Origin: Cafeteria roenbergensis
Lineage: Eukaryota; Sar; Bigyra; Bicosoecida; Cafeteriaceae
Length of the DNA stretch: 64,000 nucleotides
Direction of reading: 5' to 3'
Assembly (NCBI GenBank): GCA_008330645.1
Contig: VLTN01000013.1
Location: 434,001-498,000, forward strand
The notes beneath the pieces were generated by a model. That model was not told the origin of the DNA. It saw only the letters and a program-made list of their open reading frames with translations, and did no database searches. The translations under genes and the position numbers were made by a program. The first letter of the stretch is position 1. Every line of letters begins with the position of its first letter. Shown here piece after piece: positions 34,691-45,202 of the stretch.

Positions 34691-37600
34691 TCAGCCGATC
34701 GCGGCGACATCCGCCGAGCTTGCATCAGGCACTCGGCGACGAGACACCGTGGCCTGGCGCTCCTTCGCCAGGTTCTCCGCCCCAACCGCGCCACGCGGCT
34801 TGGCGCGAAGCAGCGCAGTCGACGCCGCGAAGATCGACGCCCGCAGTGCCTTCAGCCGCTTGGGCGCCCGACGCGCCCCACCGTCGCCCGCCGCGCCCGA
34901 GTCCTCTCCCACGGCCGGAGCAACCGGCGCCGACGGGCCCCGGCCGCGCGCCGCCCGGAGCGATGCCATGCGACGGTCCTCGTCCTCGTGCACCGCCTCG
35001 CAGGCCGGCCACCAGGGCGGAACCGAGCCCGGCGCCTTGCCCGGGGCATCAGCGGCGCCGCACCCGCACACGCGCCCGCAGCAAGCAGCGCCGCGCCGCA
35101 CCACCCCCGCGGCCCCCTCCCCGTCCGCGGCCTCCTCGCCCGACCCCTCAAGCGCCACCGCCCAGGCGAACGGAAGCGCGGACACTCCCACGAGCACACC
35201 GAGGACGCACACCGCCACGACGGCTCCCAGCACGCTCGCGATGGCCTCCGTCCCTGCCCCGCCCACCGCGTCCAGCAGCCCCACGCCCGACCCCAGCGCT
35301 GCCGTGCGCTCCGCCTGGCTCGAGGCCTGGCTCGCCGCCTCGAGGCTCTCGGCCGTCGCGCTCCCCGCCGTCCCCGCTCCGTCACGGGCCCACCACGACA
35401 GCAGCAGCATCCCGTCCACCACCGCCGCTCCAGCCAGCGCGAACGCAGCCATGGCGTCCACCGACGGCATGCCCGGCAGCCTCGCCCTCGCCGCCCTCGC
35501 GCGGTCGTTGTCCAGCGTCAGGCTGGCCGGGTCGGACACCTCCTCGGGTGACAGTCCGGCCTGGGACGGCCCGGCAGCCACAGCCGCCACAGCCGACGCC
35601 TCGGACACCGGCAAGATGCCCATGTCGGCGCGCATCGCCTTGCGAACCAGATCCTGTCGGGCCTGGCCCACGCTGAAGCCAGACGAGCCGCCACGCGACC
35701 GGGGCCGACGGCCGGCCAGCGGGTTGGCAGTGCCGGAGAAGGACCCATGCAGCGGCGACAGCGACGGGCCAGGCAGCGCTGCTCGCTCTTTGCCTGCCCC
35801 CGAGGCGCCGGGCCTCGACTGGCCGCCCGGGCTCGTCGATGCGTCCTCCTCCGCGTCGTGGGCAGCCGTGGCCGCCGCCTCCTGCAGCACTCGGCCTGTC
35901 AGCCACTGACCAAACTCCAGCGACGAGCGAGCCGGCGGCCGGGCCTCCAGCACCGCGCCACGGGCCGCGCTCTCGGCGGCCAGCAGCACCGTTTCGGCGC
36001 CGATCCGCGGCATCTGTGACAGCCGCCGATCGCAGTGGCCCCGCGCCGCCGCAGCCCCGTAGAGCAAAAACAGAACCGCGCACGCCAGCGTGAACTGCGA
36101 CGACGGCCCCACCATGCCAACGCCAGCCGATGCCGCCAGCAGCCGCAGCACGAACCACCACACCACGTCCCGCACGCCCGCACTCAGTGCACGCGCCGCA
36201 TTCGGCTTGCTCCGGTGCACTGTCAGCGCCCACGCCGGCCACGTCAGCGTGAAGGCCGCCGGCACCCCGCGGCGAAACAGCACCGTCCCCTGAGTCACCG
36301 ACACCGCCGCGCCTGTGCGACCGCTCAGCAGCGACCCCACCGGCGGCGATGCCGCCCCGACCGGGCTCGCCCCTGCCACCGGGCTGCTCGACCCGGACGC
36401 CAGCACGCCCGGCGCGCCCCGGCCCGGAGGCGCGAACGAGGGCGACGTCCCGACCTCATCGCCCACAGCGCGACCGGGCACTCGCCGCGCACCCGCGGAA
36501 AACGACACGTGCCGCGGCTCAACCTTGGCAGACGCCGCCACAGCGCTCGCAGCCCACCTCCCCACAACCACGAGCACCACGAGCCCGGTCGCCGCCCAGG
36601 CCGCCGCAACGAAGGGCGCCGCTGCCAGCACCGTGCTCACCTCGTCCCCACTGGACCAGCCCGCGGGCACGTTCGTGGCCAGCTGCAGCACCACGCGCGA
36701 CGACGACGCCGCACTGCCCGAGCCGCCAGGACCGCCCGACAGCGCGGGCTCAACTGACGACCCGTCCGACTCGGGCAGCGCAATGGCCGCCGAGTACTGC
36801 ACCGCGACCGTCACGCTCCGAGGCAGCGACAGCAGCGACCATACCCCCGCCCCGGCGACCAGGAACCGCGCCAGCGACGGCGCCGCCACTGCGCCGGGCA
36901 CCGGGGCATCGCGCGGGTTCGTCCTCGCCGCCCACCAGACAACCGCCCCGCGCGTCGCAAGCCACGCCAGCACCCCGCACGCCGGCCCCACCGCCGCCAC
37001 GCACAGCACAGGCCAGCCCAGGCCCGTCAGCGCGAAGGAGTCCGCCGGCGACACCCCGCCCAGCAACCAGCACGCCGCCTCGTGCGTCGTCACAGGCACG
37101 CCGAACCCCACCACCTCCGCTGCCAGCCGAAGCCAGCGCACGAGCCACGGGCTCGCGCCGGGCTGGGCGTCCACCGCGAAGGCGAGCACCTGAGCGGCCG
37201 CCACCGCGTGCAGCGCCACCGACGCGCGGGCGGCCAGCGACGCCGGACGGGCCAGCGCCAGGACCAGCCGCCGGGCCTCGCGGCGGATCACGCCCACCGC
37301 GGCCGCCGTGGGCGCCAGGCGCCACGACTGCCCCGACCCCGACCCGCCCGCCTCGGGCGAGCACGCGGCCTTGGCAGCACACGCCGCCTCCGCGGCCAGC
37401 GCCTCGGCGCTTGCTGCGATGCCCTCGCCCTGGCCCTCCTCGGACAGACTCCGCACATCCACGATGCCGGTCACCACATCCGCAGCCGGAGCCGCGCCCC
37501 ACGCCCACAGCGTCGTCAGCCACACCGCCCACACCAGGCCCACCACGCTCGCCACCATGAACACCGCGCCCTCGTCGGACGCGCACTCCACGCACGGCGC

Positions 37601-40600
37601 TCGCACTCCCGCCGTCACAGGCGAGTGCGCGTAGCCTGCCCAGCACTCGCCGCACAGCGGCCCGCTGTGGCCCTCAGAGCACACGCCCTCCACGCCGGTC
37701 ACCACCAAGCCGCCCCCGCCAGCGCCCGCAGCGTCGCCATCCGACTCGCCCTCGGGAACCATCCGGCCCGCGTCGTCCGGCGACATGGACCCCGTGAACT
37801 CGCACGCGCCAGACAGCGGGCAGGGGTGCAGCCGCGTGCCATACCCGCTCGCATCCGCACTCTGCAGCGCCCGGCCGCTGCCGGCGCGCTGGGGCTCTGC
37901 GCTGCCCGTGCGAGCCGAGAGCGAGCCTGCACCCGCCTCGGACCCCGCCGACGCGCCCTCGCTGTCCGACACAGTCTCCACCCACCAGCCTGGGAGCGCG
38001 AACAGCACGCCGCCCTCGCAGTGGGCGCCGCGCGGCGGACACGCCAAGCACTCACGCGCGCCCGGCCCGGCGTAGCTCCCGGACGGACACACGCGGCACA
38101 CACGCGACACCGAGTCCAGCGTCGGCGACTCGCTCACCGACCCTCGCGGGCAGCGCTCGCACAGCCCGAACAACAGCTCGGCCACCCGCGAAGAGCCAGA
38201 GCCCCGACGCCACGGCGACAGCACGCCAGCCGCCGCCGCCGCGCCCAGCCCCGCCCGGCCGCTCGCCGCCTGTGCCGCCGAGGACAGCACCGCGCGCACC
38301 AGCGTCGCGTTGCTCGTCAGGCCGTGCCCCGCCGCGCACCCGCACAGCGCCGACCCCGCAGACAGCGCCGACAAGCGACTCGACGCGCTGCAGTTCGCCG
38401 CCGGAATGGACACCGACACGTCCACGCCGGACCGCCACACCGATGACTCGCTCCCCGACGACGACCCGCCGGCGGCGTCGCTGCTGCCCGCCGCACTGCT
38501 GCCCGCCGCGCCCGATGCAGCCGCCGCGCTCTCAACCGTCAGTGACACCCGCACACTCCCCGACCGAGACGCCGACACCGACACTGCGAAGCCGAGCACG
38601 CCAAGCGACTCGGCCGGCGGCACTCCCCCGCCGCCCATGCTCGGCGCCACGGACCCTGGCGGCGACCACGAGGCGAGCTCCGCCAGCGCGCCCGACTGGG
38701 TTCCGTGCTCCTCCCCCGTCCCCACCGCAATCGACGATGCCACCTCCCCGCCCCGGAGCAGCACCCCCGTCACAGACGCCGATGCCCCGGAGGACGCCGC
38801 CCCGCCCGCCGCGCTCCGCACCACGCTCGCGGACACTCGGGCACGACCCCCAAACGGAGACAGCGACGACGCCGACACGCCCGCTGCGCTCTGGTTCACC
38901 ACCGCCACCAGCCGGGCCACGCCGTACGCATCGCGCGGCACCACGACCACAGCCGCGTCCTCAGACGACACGAACGGCACCTCGCCCTCGCCCGCCACTG
39001 ACACAGACTCGCCCGCCGACGAAGACGACGCGGACCACTGCGCCGAGGACGACGCGCCCGCCGACGAGCCCAGCGCCATCGCAGCCTGCACAAGACCCGT
39101 CAGCGACAGGTCCGGCCCAGACACCAGCGCAACGCGGTCCGGGCCGTCCTCCCCATCCCCGGCCGCACGCGCCGCGGAGCTGGGCGGGACCACCACCAGG
39201 GTGCGCGACGGCGACGCTCCGCCGGTGGATGGCAGCGCCCGCACCTCGATCTGCCGAATCTCGGGCGCCCGGCGAGCCGCGCCACCCACCGCCTCCTCCA
39301 GCTGGAACCCAACCGTCGCCACGGCGCTGAACAGCGACGGCACACCCGAAGACACCGCGGCCGGCATCGTCTGTGCGCTGTACTGCCCCGATAGCAACAG
39401 CTCCAGCGACGATCCCGGCGCGAGCACCGGCGCCCCAGACGAGTCCCGCTTCACCACACCCGTCACATCGTCCACCGCCACCGCGAGCCACGACGGGAGG
39501 CCACGCGACGCCTCCGCGAAGTCCAGCGCAGCGCCGAGTGCCGCCATCGCCCCGGCCGCATCGCCGCCCGCGCTGCCGCCACAGGCCCCCGCACTCGCAT
39601 TGGCCCCGCCACTGCTCGCTGCAAACGACGCGAACGCCGAGGCCTCGTCCACACGCCCCCCCTCGAACGCCCACACGCGGCTCAAGCGCGCCGCGCTGCC
39701 GCCCAGGTTCGACACCCGCACGCGCTGCAGCAGCTCGGACGACGGCACAGCCCCCGACGACAACACCGCCGCCAGCGCCGACCGGTCTCGCACCGCGCCG
39801 AGCGGCGCCCCGCCTGCCAGGCGCCGGGTCAGCGACGACGAGTTGGCCACCAGCGCAGCGGCCGCGAACGGCGTCAGACGCCCGCCCGAACCCAGCGACG
39901 ACGGCGACCAGCCTCCGCCCCACTCAGGCCACAGCTGGCGCGACACGCCCGACGACGGGCACACTCCCAGCGCAGTCAGGCGCAGCGTCCACGGCACGAC
40001 CACCCGAGATCCCGGCAGCAGCGGGTCCGCCGCCGCGACCGCCACGCCCGTTGAGTACGTCGCAGGTGGCAGCGCGTCCAGCCCAGACACCGACAGGTCC
40101 AGCGACAGCGACGCCGACCCGGCGAGCGACCCGCACGCCACATTGCGCGACGCATTGGCCCATGCAGCGATGCCCGTCCCGCTCGCCAGCGCCGCGTCCA
40201 CAACCGCCGTGTCGCACTGCGCGCTGCTCCGGTTCGCCTCGTCCCACGCCTCGATGGCCGGGAGCGCCGACCCCGCGCCCAGGCCCAGTGCCTCACGACT
40301 CTGCGCCGCCGACCAGTCGAACGACGCCCAGCACGCGGGCTCCGACAGTGCCACCGCCCACTTCACCGACGAGCTCCCCTCGTTGCTCCCGACCAGCTGA
40401 CCCACACGAGCAGCCCCGGTCGCGTTGCCCACCCCCTCGCCGGACAGCAGCCGCCCGCGGCGGCCCGGCGGCGACGATGGCGCGGCTACGTGCGACGGAG
40501 ACACGCCCCCTCCCGAGGCGAGCGCTGACGACGCCAAGTTCACCGTGCGGTCCACCGAGGCCGGGAAGACCCGCAGCGACGGCAGCACCACCGCCAGCCC

Positions 40601-43600
40601 CAGCAGCAGCGCCGGCGCATCGCTCTGCACGCCAAGCGCCCCGCACGACAACGACAGCGCCTGCACAGACACCGCGGTCTCCAGCACAGACCAGTGGCCG
40701 CCCAGCCCTCCAGCCAGGCCCGGCCCCGCCGCAGCAGCCTCCGACGCCAGCACGGCCGCCTCGGACGCGCCTCGCGCCCGAGCTCGAGCCAGGACCCCGC
40801 CCGCATCCACACCCCCGCCCACGCCCGGAACCAGCGACTCCAGCCCGCCGAAGCACACGCGCATGGTCTGACTCCGCTCCTCGCTCGCCGCACCCGCACC
40901 CGCACCGATCGACACGTCGTCCACCGTCACCCACACGCGAGCCTGGCCCGTGGGCCCCGCAGCCGCGCCCGGTGCCCCGCACAGCCCAGCCGCGGTCACG
41001 GACGACGCGTCCATCTCGAACAGCGCGTCGCCCGTGACGTCCAGCAGCACCGGCGCCCAGCTCACGTTGCCGGCCACCGACGCAAGCACCGCCTGGGCCG
41101 CACACACCGTCAGCCGCCCGCCCGCTCCCGTGTCGAGGAACAGCGACCCCGCAGGCGCCGAGCGCCGGTCAGTGGCAGGCGGCAGCGACGCAGCTGCGCC
41201 GGACGCAGCCGACATGGCCGCCGCGGCCGACCGCAAAGACGACAGGCCCGCTGCGGCGAACACCGGCGCCGGAAGCACGCGCACTGGCTCGGCGAGCCCC
41301 TCTTGGCGAGACACCCGGTCGTCCTCGGCGCGGCGCTCCTCCTCCGTCAGCGGCGCGCTCGACGCCGACGCGGACGCCCCGGGCGAGGGCACAGGCGACC
41401 GGGTCGGACTCGGAGACTCGCGCCGCTTCCACGGCGTCGGGGTCGACGACGGGGTCGGCGTGTGCGATGGCGACGCCGTCAGCGTGGCGGTCGTCGACGA
41501 CGACGGCGTGGCGGCGGCCGACCGCGTCGTCGAGGGCGTGGGCGTGCTGGACGACGACGGCACCGGCTGGTACTCAGGCCGCCCCCGAAGCGCCACCAGC
41601 ACCACGGACCCCACGGTCCCCGGCCCCACCGGCGGCCGGTCGTCGTCCGGCCGGCCGAGCGCCAGCACGAACGTCGTCCGGTTCGGGCCCAGCGGCGCCG
41701 CCAGCGTCTGCTCGAACGGTCCCGTCGGAAGCAGCGCCAAAGCCGACCCGAAGCCGTCGTTCGGCTTGAGCGGCGAGTACCCGCCGATGGACGACGACAT
41801 CACGCGGGTCACGCCCCGCGCCGCCTGGCCCTCGCCGCGAAGCCACACCACCCACACGCACGCCGAGTCGGACGAGGTCGTCGACGCCAGACCGCGCCCG
41901 CGCCCGCGCCTGCGCCGGCGATCCGCGACCGACTGCGCCGCTGCGCACGACACCGAGCCCGCCACGGCATCCTGAAAGCCGTCGCCGTCGATGTCCCCCG
42001 GGAGCGCGAGCGACGTGCCCACTCCCATCGCGTCCGCCTCGGCCGGAAGTGCGATCAGCGTGGGGCTCTCCAGCGCACCCGAGCTGCCCACCGCCGCGAC
42101 TGCCAAGTGCCCGCCGCCACGGCCTGGCGCCCCGGCCACCACCAGCCAGCGCTCAGTCGTGGCGGCCGCACGCGACGGGCCGGACCCCAACAGCGATGCC
42201 GTCGCGGCCAGCGCGTTCCCGAGCTTCTCCGCCGACCCGTCGCCCAGCGGCAGCCCCGCCCCGCTCAGCAGCACGCGCGACGACAGCACGTCCCCGTCGG
42301 GCCTGACGTCCAGCGCCATCACCTGCCCCGCCGACCCCGACAGCGCGAGCGACCCCACCAGCACAGACGCAGCCGACACCGACACCACTCCACCCGCAGA
42401 CAGCCCCTGCGACGGGGGCATCGCGAGCACCGATGCGCCGAAGAACTGCGCGCTCCCCGCAGGCCGCGACAGCCGCGAGAACTGCAGCAGGTACGGCACC
42501 CCGCCCGGGCTGTCCACACCCACCCACGCCGCGTACACGCTCGAGACCTCGAACAGCCCCATCGCGACCAGCGTCACGCGCATCGCCGACCCCGGGAGCT
42601 CGCCACGCGTCGACGACACGTCCACGGCCGACAGCGACACCTGCGAGGCCTCCACCTCGGGCCAGCCGATCAGCGCCTGGGCGCGCGCCGTGCCGTTGAT
42701 CACCGCCAGCACCCGAAGGCTCGGACCCGACGACGCCGACGACAGCGAGCGGCGGGGCGCGGGCGGGGCACCGGACGGCGATGCGGACGCTGATGGCGTG
42801 GGCGCCAGGCCGTGGCTCCCGGCCGACGGGCCCAGCAGAGCGATGAACGGCCGCGCGAGGCCGGCAGCAGAGCCGGCGGTGAACCCCGCCACAGCGACGT
42901 CCCCACCCCACCCGTCCCAGTCCACGTCGCCCAGATGGGCCACGGCGGTGCCGAACCGCGCGCCCTCGCTCACGCCCACGCCGCAGCACGGCGCCGCGAA
43001 GACGGGACCGCCCACGGTGGACACCTCCGCCCCGGCGACACCCGGGGAGGGCGTCGCCGTGGGTGTGGGGACGGCCGTTGCGGCCGTTGGGGTCGTGGAG
43101 GCAGTCGGCGAAGCAGTCACGGATGCCGTGGGGGAGGCCGAGGGTGTGGACGTCGACGTGAGCGTCGGCGAGGGCGTTGCACTCGGCGTCGGTGCCGCAG
43201 AGGGACTCTGGCTCGGGGCAACTTGCGAAGTTGTCAACGCAATGCTTGAGACAAGGCCATGGTCGCGTCCTCTTCCTGCGGAGTTGTGGGTCGCGACTTG
43301 GACGCTGGTGTTTGCCACAACCAGGCCGCTGCCAAAGAGCTCGTCGACGGCCCGGGGGACTTTGACCTGAACGAGAAGCCGGTAACACAGCACGTCGTCT
43401 AGTACGGAGCCGGGGGGAAGACGGGTGAATGACCCAGAAGCACTTCCAAGGTTCAAACCACTGCCGAATAGCTGCCTGCAGGGCTGCAGCGACGGCCCGA
43501 CCCGAGGGTCCCGCAGGTTCAATCCGCCCCGAGCGAAGCCTGTTGTCTGTGTGGCGTTCATCTCCGTCCCGTTGGACGCCCATACCTGCGGCATGGTTGC

Positions 43601-45202
43601 AATCAGGCCATCGTCTTCGGTGAAGAAGCTGAGGCGAAGCGACAGGTCCAGCCAGTCGACGTCATCAGGGATGGCGTCCGCGCCCCTCAGGGTCGGAGAT
43701 GTCACGTAGGTGCCGTTGGGGTGCAGGAACACAATGCCGACGTCCAAAAGAGCGTAGAACCAGCCGTCGGCTCGGTTGCCAGCCGCAACGGGCGACAGCG
43801 TGTCTGCAAGCTGCACGGTCGGAAGAAAGACGTCCCACGGCGTTGCATCGGCTCGCGTGCCAAAGTCTGCTGCATCTGACGCTGCTGCGAGCCCCCCGCG
43901 CCCAGACACGTAGGCTTGGAAGTGTGGCGATGTAAACACAGCCGCTCTGGTGCGTGGCGGCCCTGATCGCGCAGTCCCGGCACACTCTGTCGTCGCCAGC
44001 GCCGCCCCACGACCAGCCACATCCCCCCCATCCCCGCCCCCAGTCGTCGCCCCTGCACCGCCCAGCCACGGCCGCCCGCGCGTCCCTCCGAGCACCACCC
44101 GCGCGCCTCGTGACACGACAAGCCGTCCCCGTGTGCGCTCGAAAGCCTCGCCAGTCCACGTTGCCGTCGGGTCCGTAGACAGCGGAAGCGCCCCCGATGT
44201 CGGGGAGTCGCGCGCCACCGTCAGCGCGCCCACCCGCAGCGAGCTGGAGGCGGGGACCACTGCCATGACGCGGCCTGGTGGCGGCGATCTGGCCAAGCCG
44301 TCTTCCAAGATCTGGGCACCCAAGTCGTGCACCTCCGACCACGGTGCAGCCATCAGAGCCGCACCCCCTGCAACCACCAAGTGGCGGGCTCGGGCCGAGG
44401 CAAGCATGTCCTCCGCCTCCACGGCCGTCGTCCCGTCCGCACCAAGCGTGGTCGTGTTGCCCGCCACCAACGGCTCGCCGGCCGGGAGCATCACGGGGGG
44501 CAGCAGGGGCGGCGGCCGGCCGGCAGCCAGGGCCGTGGCTTGAGCCAGCCGCAGCTCCTCCAGCGTCGGGCTGAACGTGGGAATCTCCACGACCTGCTCG
44601 TCGCCAATGTCAAGCCGCGCTTGCCCGTCAAAGACAGCCACAGTCTCCACCATCTGCGCACGGGAGTAGCCGAGCGTGCCCGTGAACCCGGGCTCGGGGT
44701 CCGTCCCAAGGGCCCGGTCCTCCGCCTCTCGCCAGCGCGGGTCGGCAACCGGAAACACGCGCAGCTGCCGAAGCGCCGTCCCGATGAACAGCGGCGAGCA
44801 CGCCGTCCGGCCCGGAGCGCCCGCGCTCATGTTCATGTTCCCAGGCAGCAGCACGCGCCACTCGCCCTCCGTCACCGCGGCCTGGGCGAGCGCTTGCGGA
44901 GCGAGTCCGATCGAGCTGAGTCCGTCGGGGCGGCCGACCACGCCCCCGCCGCAGCCGTGCGCGAACGATGCGGCGGCAGCAGCCATGAGGCTCGACGATC
45001 CATCGAACACGGCGGGGGCCGGGCAGGCGGCGCTCCAGTGGCCTGGGCTTGGCAGATTCGAGACGGCTTCTGCCAGCTTTCTGCGAGTCCCGTCGTTCCT
45101 AACTCCGGTGCTGTGGTCTATAGCAGCGCTTGCGACACACAGGAGGAGTGCCCACGTCGTCAAGATCGCCTTCGCGTCGAGCTTCCGGGATTTTTTGCCC
45201 AT
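34691..45202 (-). CDS. Giant surface protein, right tandem copy, intact
   Basis: An intact intronless frame of 3,503 residues from the ATG at 45202 (MGKKSRKLDAKAILTTWALL); the next 15 residues complete a signal peptide. Ectodomain block A (GHWSAACPAPAVFDG) is followed by variable and conserved blocks and then a Ser/Thr/Pro stalk near residue 700. FG-GAP-like repeats lie at about 750, 1075 and 1155. A second Ser/Thr/Pro stretch lies near 1250, then long Ser/Ala-rich beta-type regions. A Cys-rich segment at about 2350-2530 resembles GCC2/GCC3 or EGF-like repeats of protist receptors. About eight helices lie between 2540 and 3350, ending in a cytosolic tail with VSRRRVPDASSADVAAIG. Many NxT/S sites suggest N-glycosylation. 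I know no named family with this order of parts. A surface adhesion, recognition or sensing role is inference. Confidence 0.87.
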   Translation of the reverse strand: MGKKSRKLDAKAILTTWALLLCVASAAIDHSTGVRNDGTRRKLAEAVSNLPSPGHWSAACPAPAVFDGSSSLMAAAAASFAHGCGGGVVGRPDGLSSIGLAPQALAQAAVTEGEWRVLLPGNMNMSAGAPGRTACSPLFIGTALRQLRVFPVADPRWREAEDRALGTDPEPGFTGTLGYSRAQMVETVAVFDGQARLDIGDEQVVEIPTFSPTLEELRLAQATALAAGRPPPLLPPVMLPAGEPLVAGNTTTLGADGTTAVEAEDMLASARARHLVVAGGAALMAAPWSEVHDLGAQILEDGLARSPPPGRVMAVVPASSSLRVGALTVARDSPTSGALPLSTDPTATWTGEAFERTRGRLVVSRGARVVLGGTRGRPWLGGAGATTGGGDGGDVAGRGAALATTECAGTARSGPPRTRAAVFTSPHFQAYVSGRGGLAAASDAADFGTRADATPWDVFLPTVQLADTLSPVAAGNRADGWFYALLDVGIVFLHPNGTYVTSPTLRGADAIPDDVDWLDLSLRLSFFTEDDGLIATMPQVWASNGTEMNATQTTGFARGGLNLRDPRVGPSLQPCRQLFGSGLNLGSASGSFTRLPPGSVLDDVLCYRLLVQVKVPRAVDELFGSGLVVANTSVQVATHNSAGRGRDHGLVSSIALTTSQVAPSQSPSAAPTPSATPSPTLTSTSTPSASPTASVTASPTASTTPTAATAVPTPTATPSPGVAGAEVSTVGGPVFAAPCCGVGVSEGARFGTAVAHLGDVDWDGWGGDVAVAGFTAGSAAGLARPFIALLGPSAGSHGLAPTPSASASPSGAPPAPRRSLSSASSGPSLRVLAVINGTARAQALIGWPEVEASQVSLSAVDVSSTRGELPGSAMRVTLVAMGLFEVSSVYAAWVGVDSPGGVPYLLQFSRLSRPAGSAQFFGASVLAMPPSQGLSAGGVVSVSAASVLVGSLALSGSAGQVMALDVRPDGDVLSSRVLLSGAGLPLGDGSAEKLGNALAATASLLGSGPSRAAATTERWLVVAGAPGRGGGHLAVAAVGSSGALESPTLIALPAEADAMGVGTSLALPGDIDGDGFQDAVAGSVSCAAAQSVADRRRRRGRGRGLASTTSSDSACVWVVWLRGEGQAARGVTRVMSSSIGGYSPLKPNDGFGSALALLPTGPFEQTLAAPLGPNRTTFVLALGRPDDDRPPVGPGTVGSVVLVALRGRPEYQPVPSSSSTPTPSTTRSAAATPSSSTTATLTASPSHTPTPSSTPTPWKRRESPSPTRSPVPSPGASASASSAPLTEEERRAEDDRVSRQEGLAEPVRVLPAPVFAAAGLSSLRSAAAAMSAASGAAASLPPATDRRSAPAGSLFLDTGAGGRLTVCAAQAVLASVAGNVSWAPVLLDVTGDALFEMDASSVTAAGLCGAPGAAAGPTGQARVWVTVDDVSIGAGAGAASEERSQTMRVCFGGLESLVPGVGGGVDAGGVLARARARGASEAAVLASEAAAAGPGLAGGLGGHWSVLETAVSVQALSLSCGALGVQSDAPALLLGLAVVLPSLRVFPASVDRTVNLASSALASGGGVSPSHVAAPSSPPGRRGRLLSGEGVGNATGAARVGQLVGSNEGSSSVKWAVALSEPACWASFDWSAAQSREALGLGAGSALPAIEAWDEANRSSAQCDTAVVDAALASGTGIAAWANASRNVACGSLAGSASLSLDLSVSGLDALPPATYSTGVAVAAADPLLPGSRVVVPWTLRLTALGVCPSSGVSRQLWPEWGGGWSPSSLGSGGRLTPFAAAALVANSSSLTRRLAGGAPLGAVRDRSALAAVLSSGAVPSSELLQRVRVSNLGGSAARLSRVWAFEGGRVDEASAFASFAASSGGANASAGACGGSAGGDAAGAMAALGAALDFAEASRGLPSWLAVAVDDVTGVVKRDSSGAPVLAPGSSLELLLSGQYSAQTMPAAVSSGVPSLFSAVATVGFQLEEAVGGAARRAPEIRQIEVRALPSTGGASPSRTLVVVPPSSAARAAGDGEDGPDRVALVSGPDLSLTGLVQAAMALGSSAGASSSAQWSASSSSAGESVSVAGEGEVPFVSSEDAAVVVVPRDAYGVARLVAVVNQSAAGVSASSLSPFGGRARVSASVVRSAAGGAASSGASASVTGVLLRGGEVASSIAVGTGEEHGTQSGALAELASWSPPGSVAPSMGGGGVPPAESLGVLGFAVSVSASRSGSVRVSLTVESAAAASGAAGSSAAGSSDAAGGSSSGSESSVWRSGVDVSVSIPAANCSASSRLSALSAGSALCGCAAGHGLTSNATLVRAVLSSAAQAASGRAGLGAAAAAGVLSPWRRGSGSSRVAELLFGLCERCPRGSVSESPTLDSVSRVCRVCPSGSYAGPGARECLACPPRGAHCEGGVLFALPGWWVETVSDSEGASAGSEAGAGSLSARTGSAEPQRAGSGRALQSADASGYGTRLHPCPLSGACEFTGSMSPDDAGRMVPEGESDGDAAGAGGGGLVVTGVEGVCSEGHSGPLCGECWAGYAHSPVTAGVRAPCVECASDEGAVFMVASVVGLVWAVWLTTLWAWGAAPAADVVTGIVDVRSLSEEGQGEGIAASAEALAAEAACAAKAACSPEAGGSGSGQSWRLAPTAAAVGVIRREARRLVLALARPASLAARASVALHAVAAAQVLAFAVDAQPGASPWLVRWLRLAAEVVGFGVPVTTHEAACWLLGGVSPADSFALTGLGWPVLCVAAVGPACGVLAWLATRGAVVWWAARTNPRDAPVPGAVAAPSLARFLVAGAGVWSLLSLPRSVTVAVQYSAAIALPESDGSSVEPALSGGPGGSGSAASSSRVVLQLATNVPAGWSSGDEVSTVLAAAPFVAAAWAATGLVVLVVVGRWAASAVAASAKVEPRHVSFSAGARRVPGRAVGDEVGTSPSFAPPGRGAPGVLASGSSSPVAGASPVGAASPPVGSLLSGRTGAAVSVTQGTVLFRRGVPAAFTLTWPAWALTVHRSKPNAARALSAGVRDVVWWFVLRLLAASAGVGMVGPSSQFTLACAVLFLLYGAAAARGHCDRRLSQMPRIGAETVLLAAESAARGAVLEARPPARSSLEFGQWLTGRVLQEAAATAAHDAEEDASTSPGGQSRPGASGAGKERAALPGPSLSPLHGSFSGTANPLAGRRPRSRGGSSGFSVGQARQDLVRKAMRADMGILPVSEASAVAAVAAGPSQAGLSPEEVSDPASLTLDNDRARAARARLPGMPSVDAMAAFALAGAAVVDGMLLLSWWARDGAGTAGSATAESLEAASQASSQAERTAALGSGVGLLDAVGGAGTEAIASVLGAVVAVCVLGVLVGVSALPFAWAVALEGSGEEAADGEGAAGVVRRGAACCGRVCGCGAADAPGKAPGSVPPWWPACEAVHEDEDRRMASLRAARGRGPSAPVAPAVGEDSGAAGDGGARRAPKRLKALRASIFAASTALLRAKPRGAVGAENLAKERQATVSRRRVPDASSADVAAIG
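34747..43131. repeat. Right member of the ~8.4-kb near-identical tandem duplication
   Basis: This is the partner of 23447-31830, in direct orientation. It has the seven-C tract (39656-39662) that keeps the reading frame open. It covers everything from the first Ser/Thr/Pro stalk to the cytosolic tail, so the stalk, FG-GAP, Cys-rich and membrane parts are shared while the N-terminal head differs. Confidence 0.9.
43135..44280 (-). other. Divergent ectodomain segment V2 of the right copy
   Basis: This segment matches the position of 31835-33120 in the left copy but differs in nearly every codon. It ends at the shared motif ILEDGLxRSP, where identity to the left copy resumes. It has its own Gly-rich insertion (GGAGATTGGGDGGDVAGRG). 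Confidence 0.7.
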
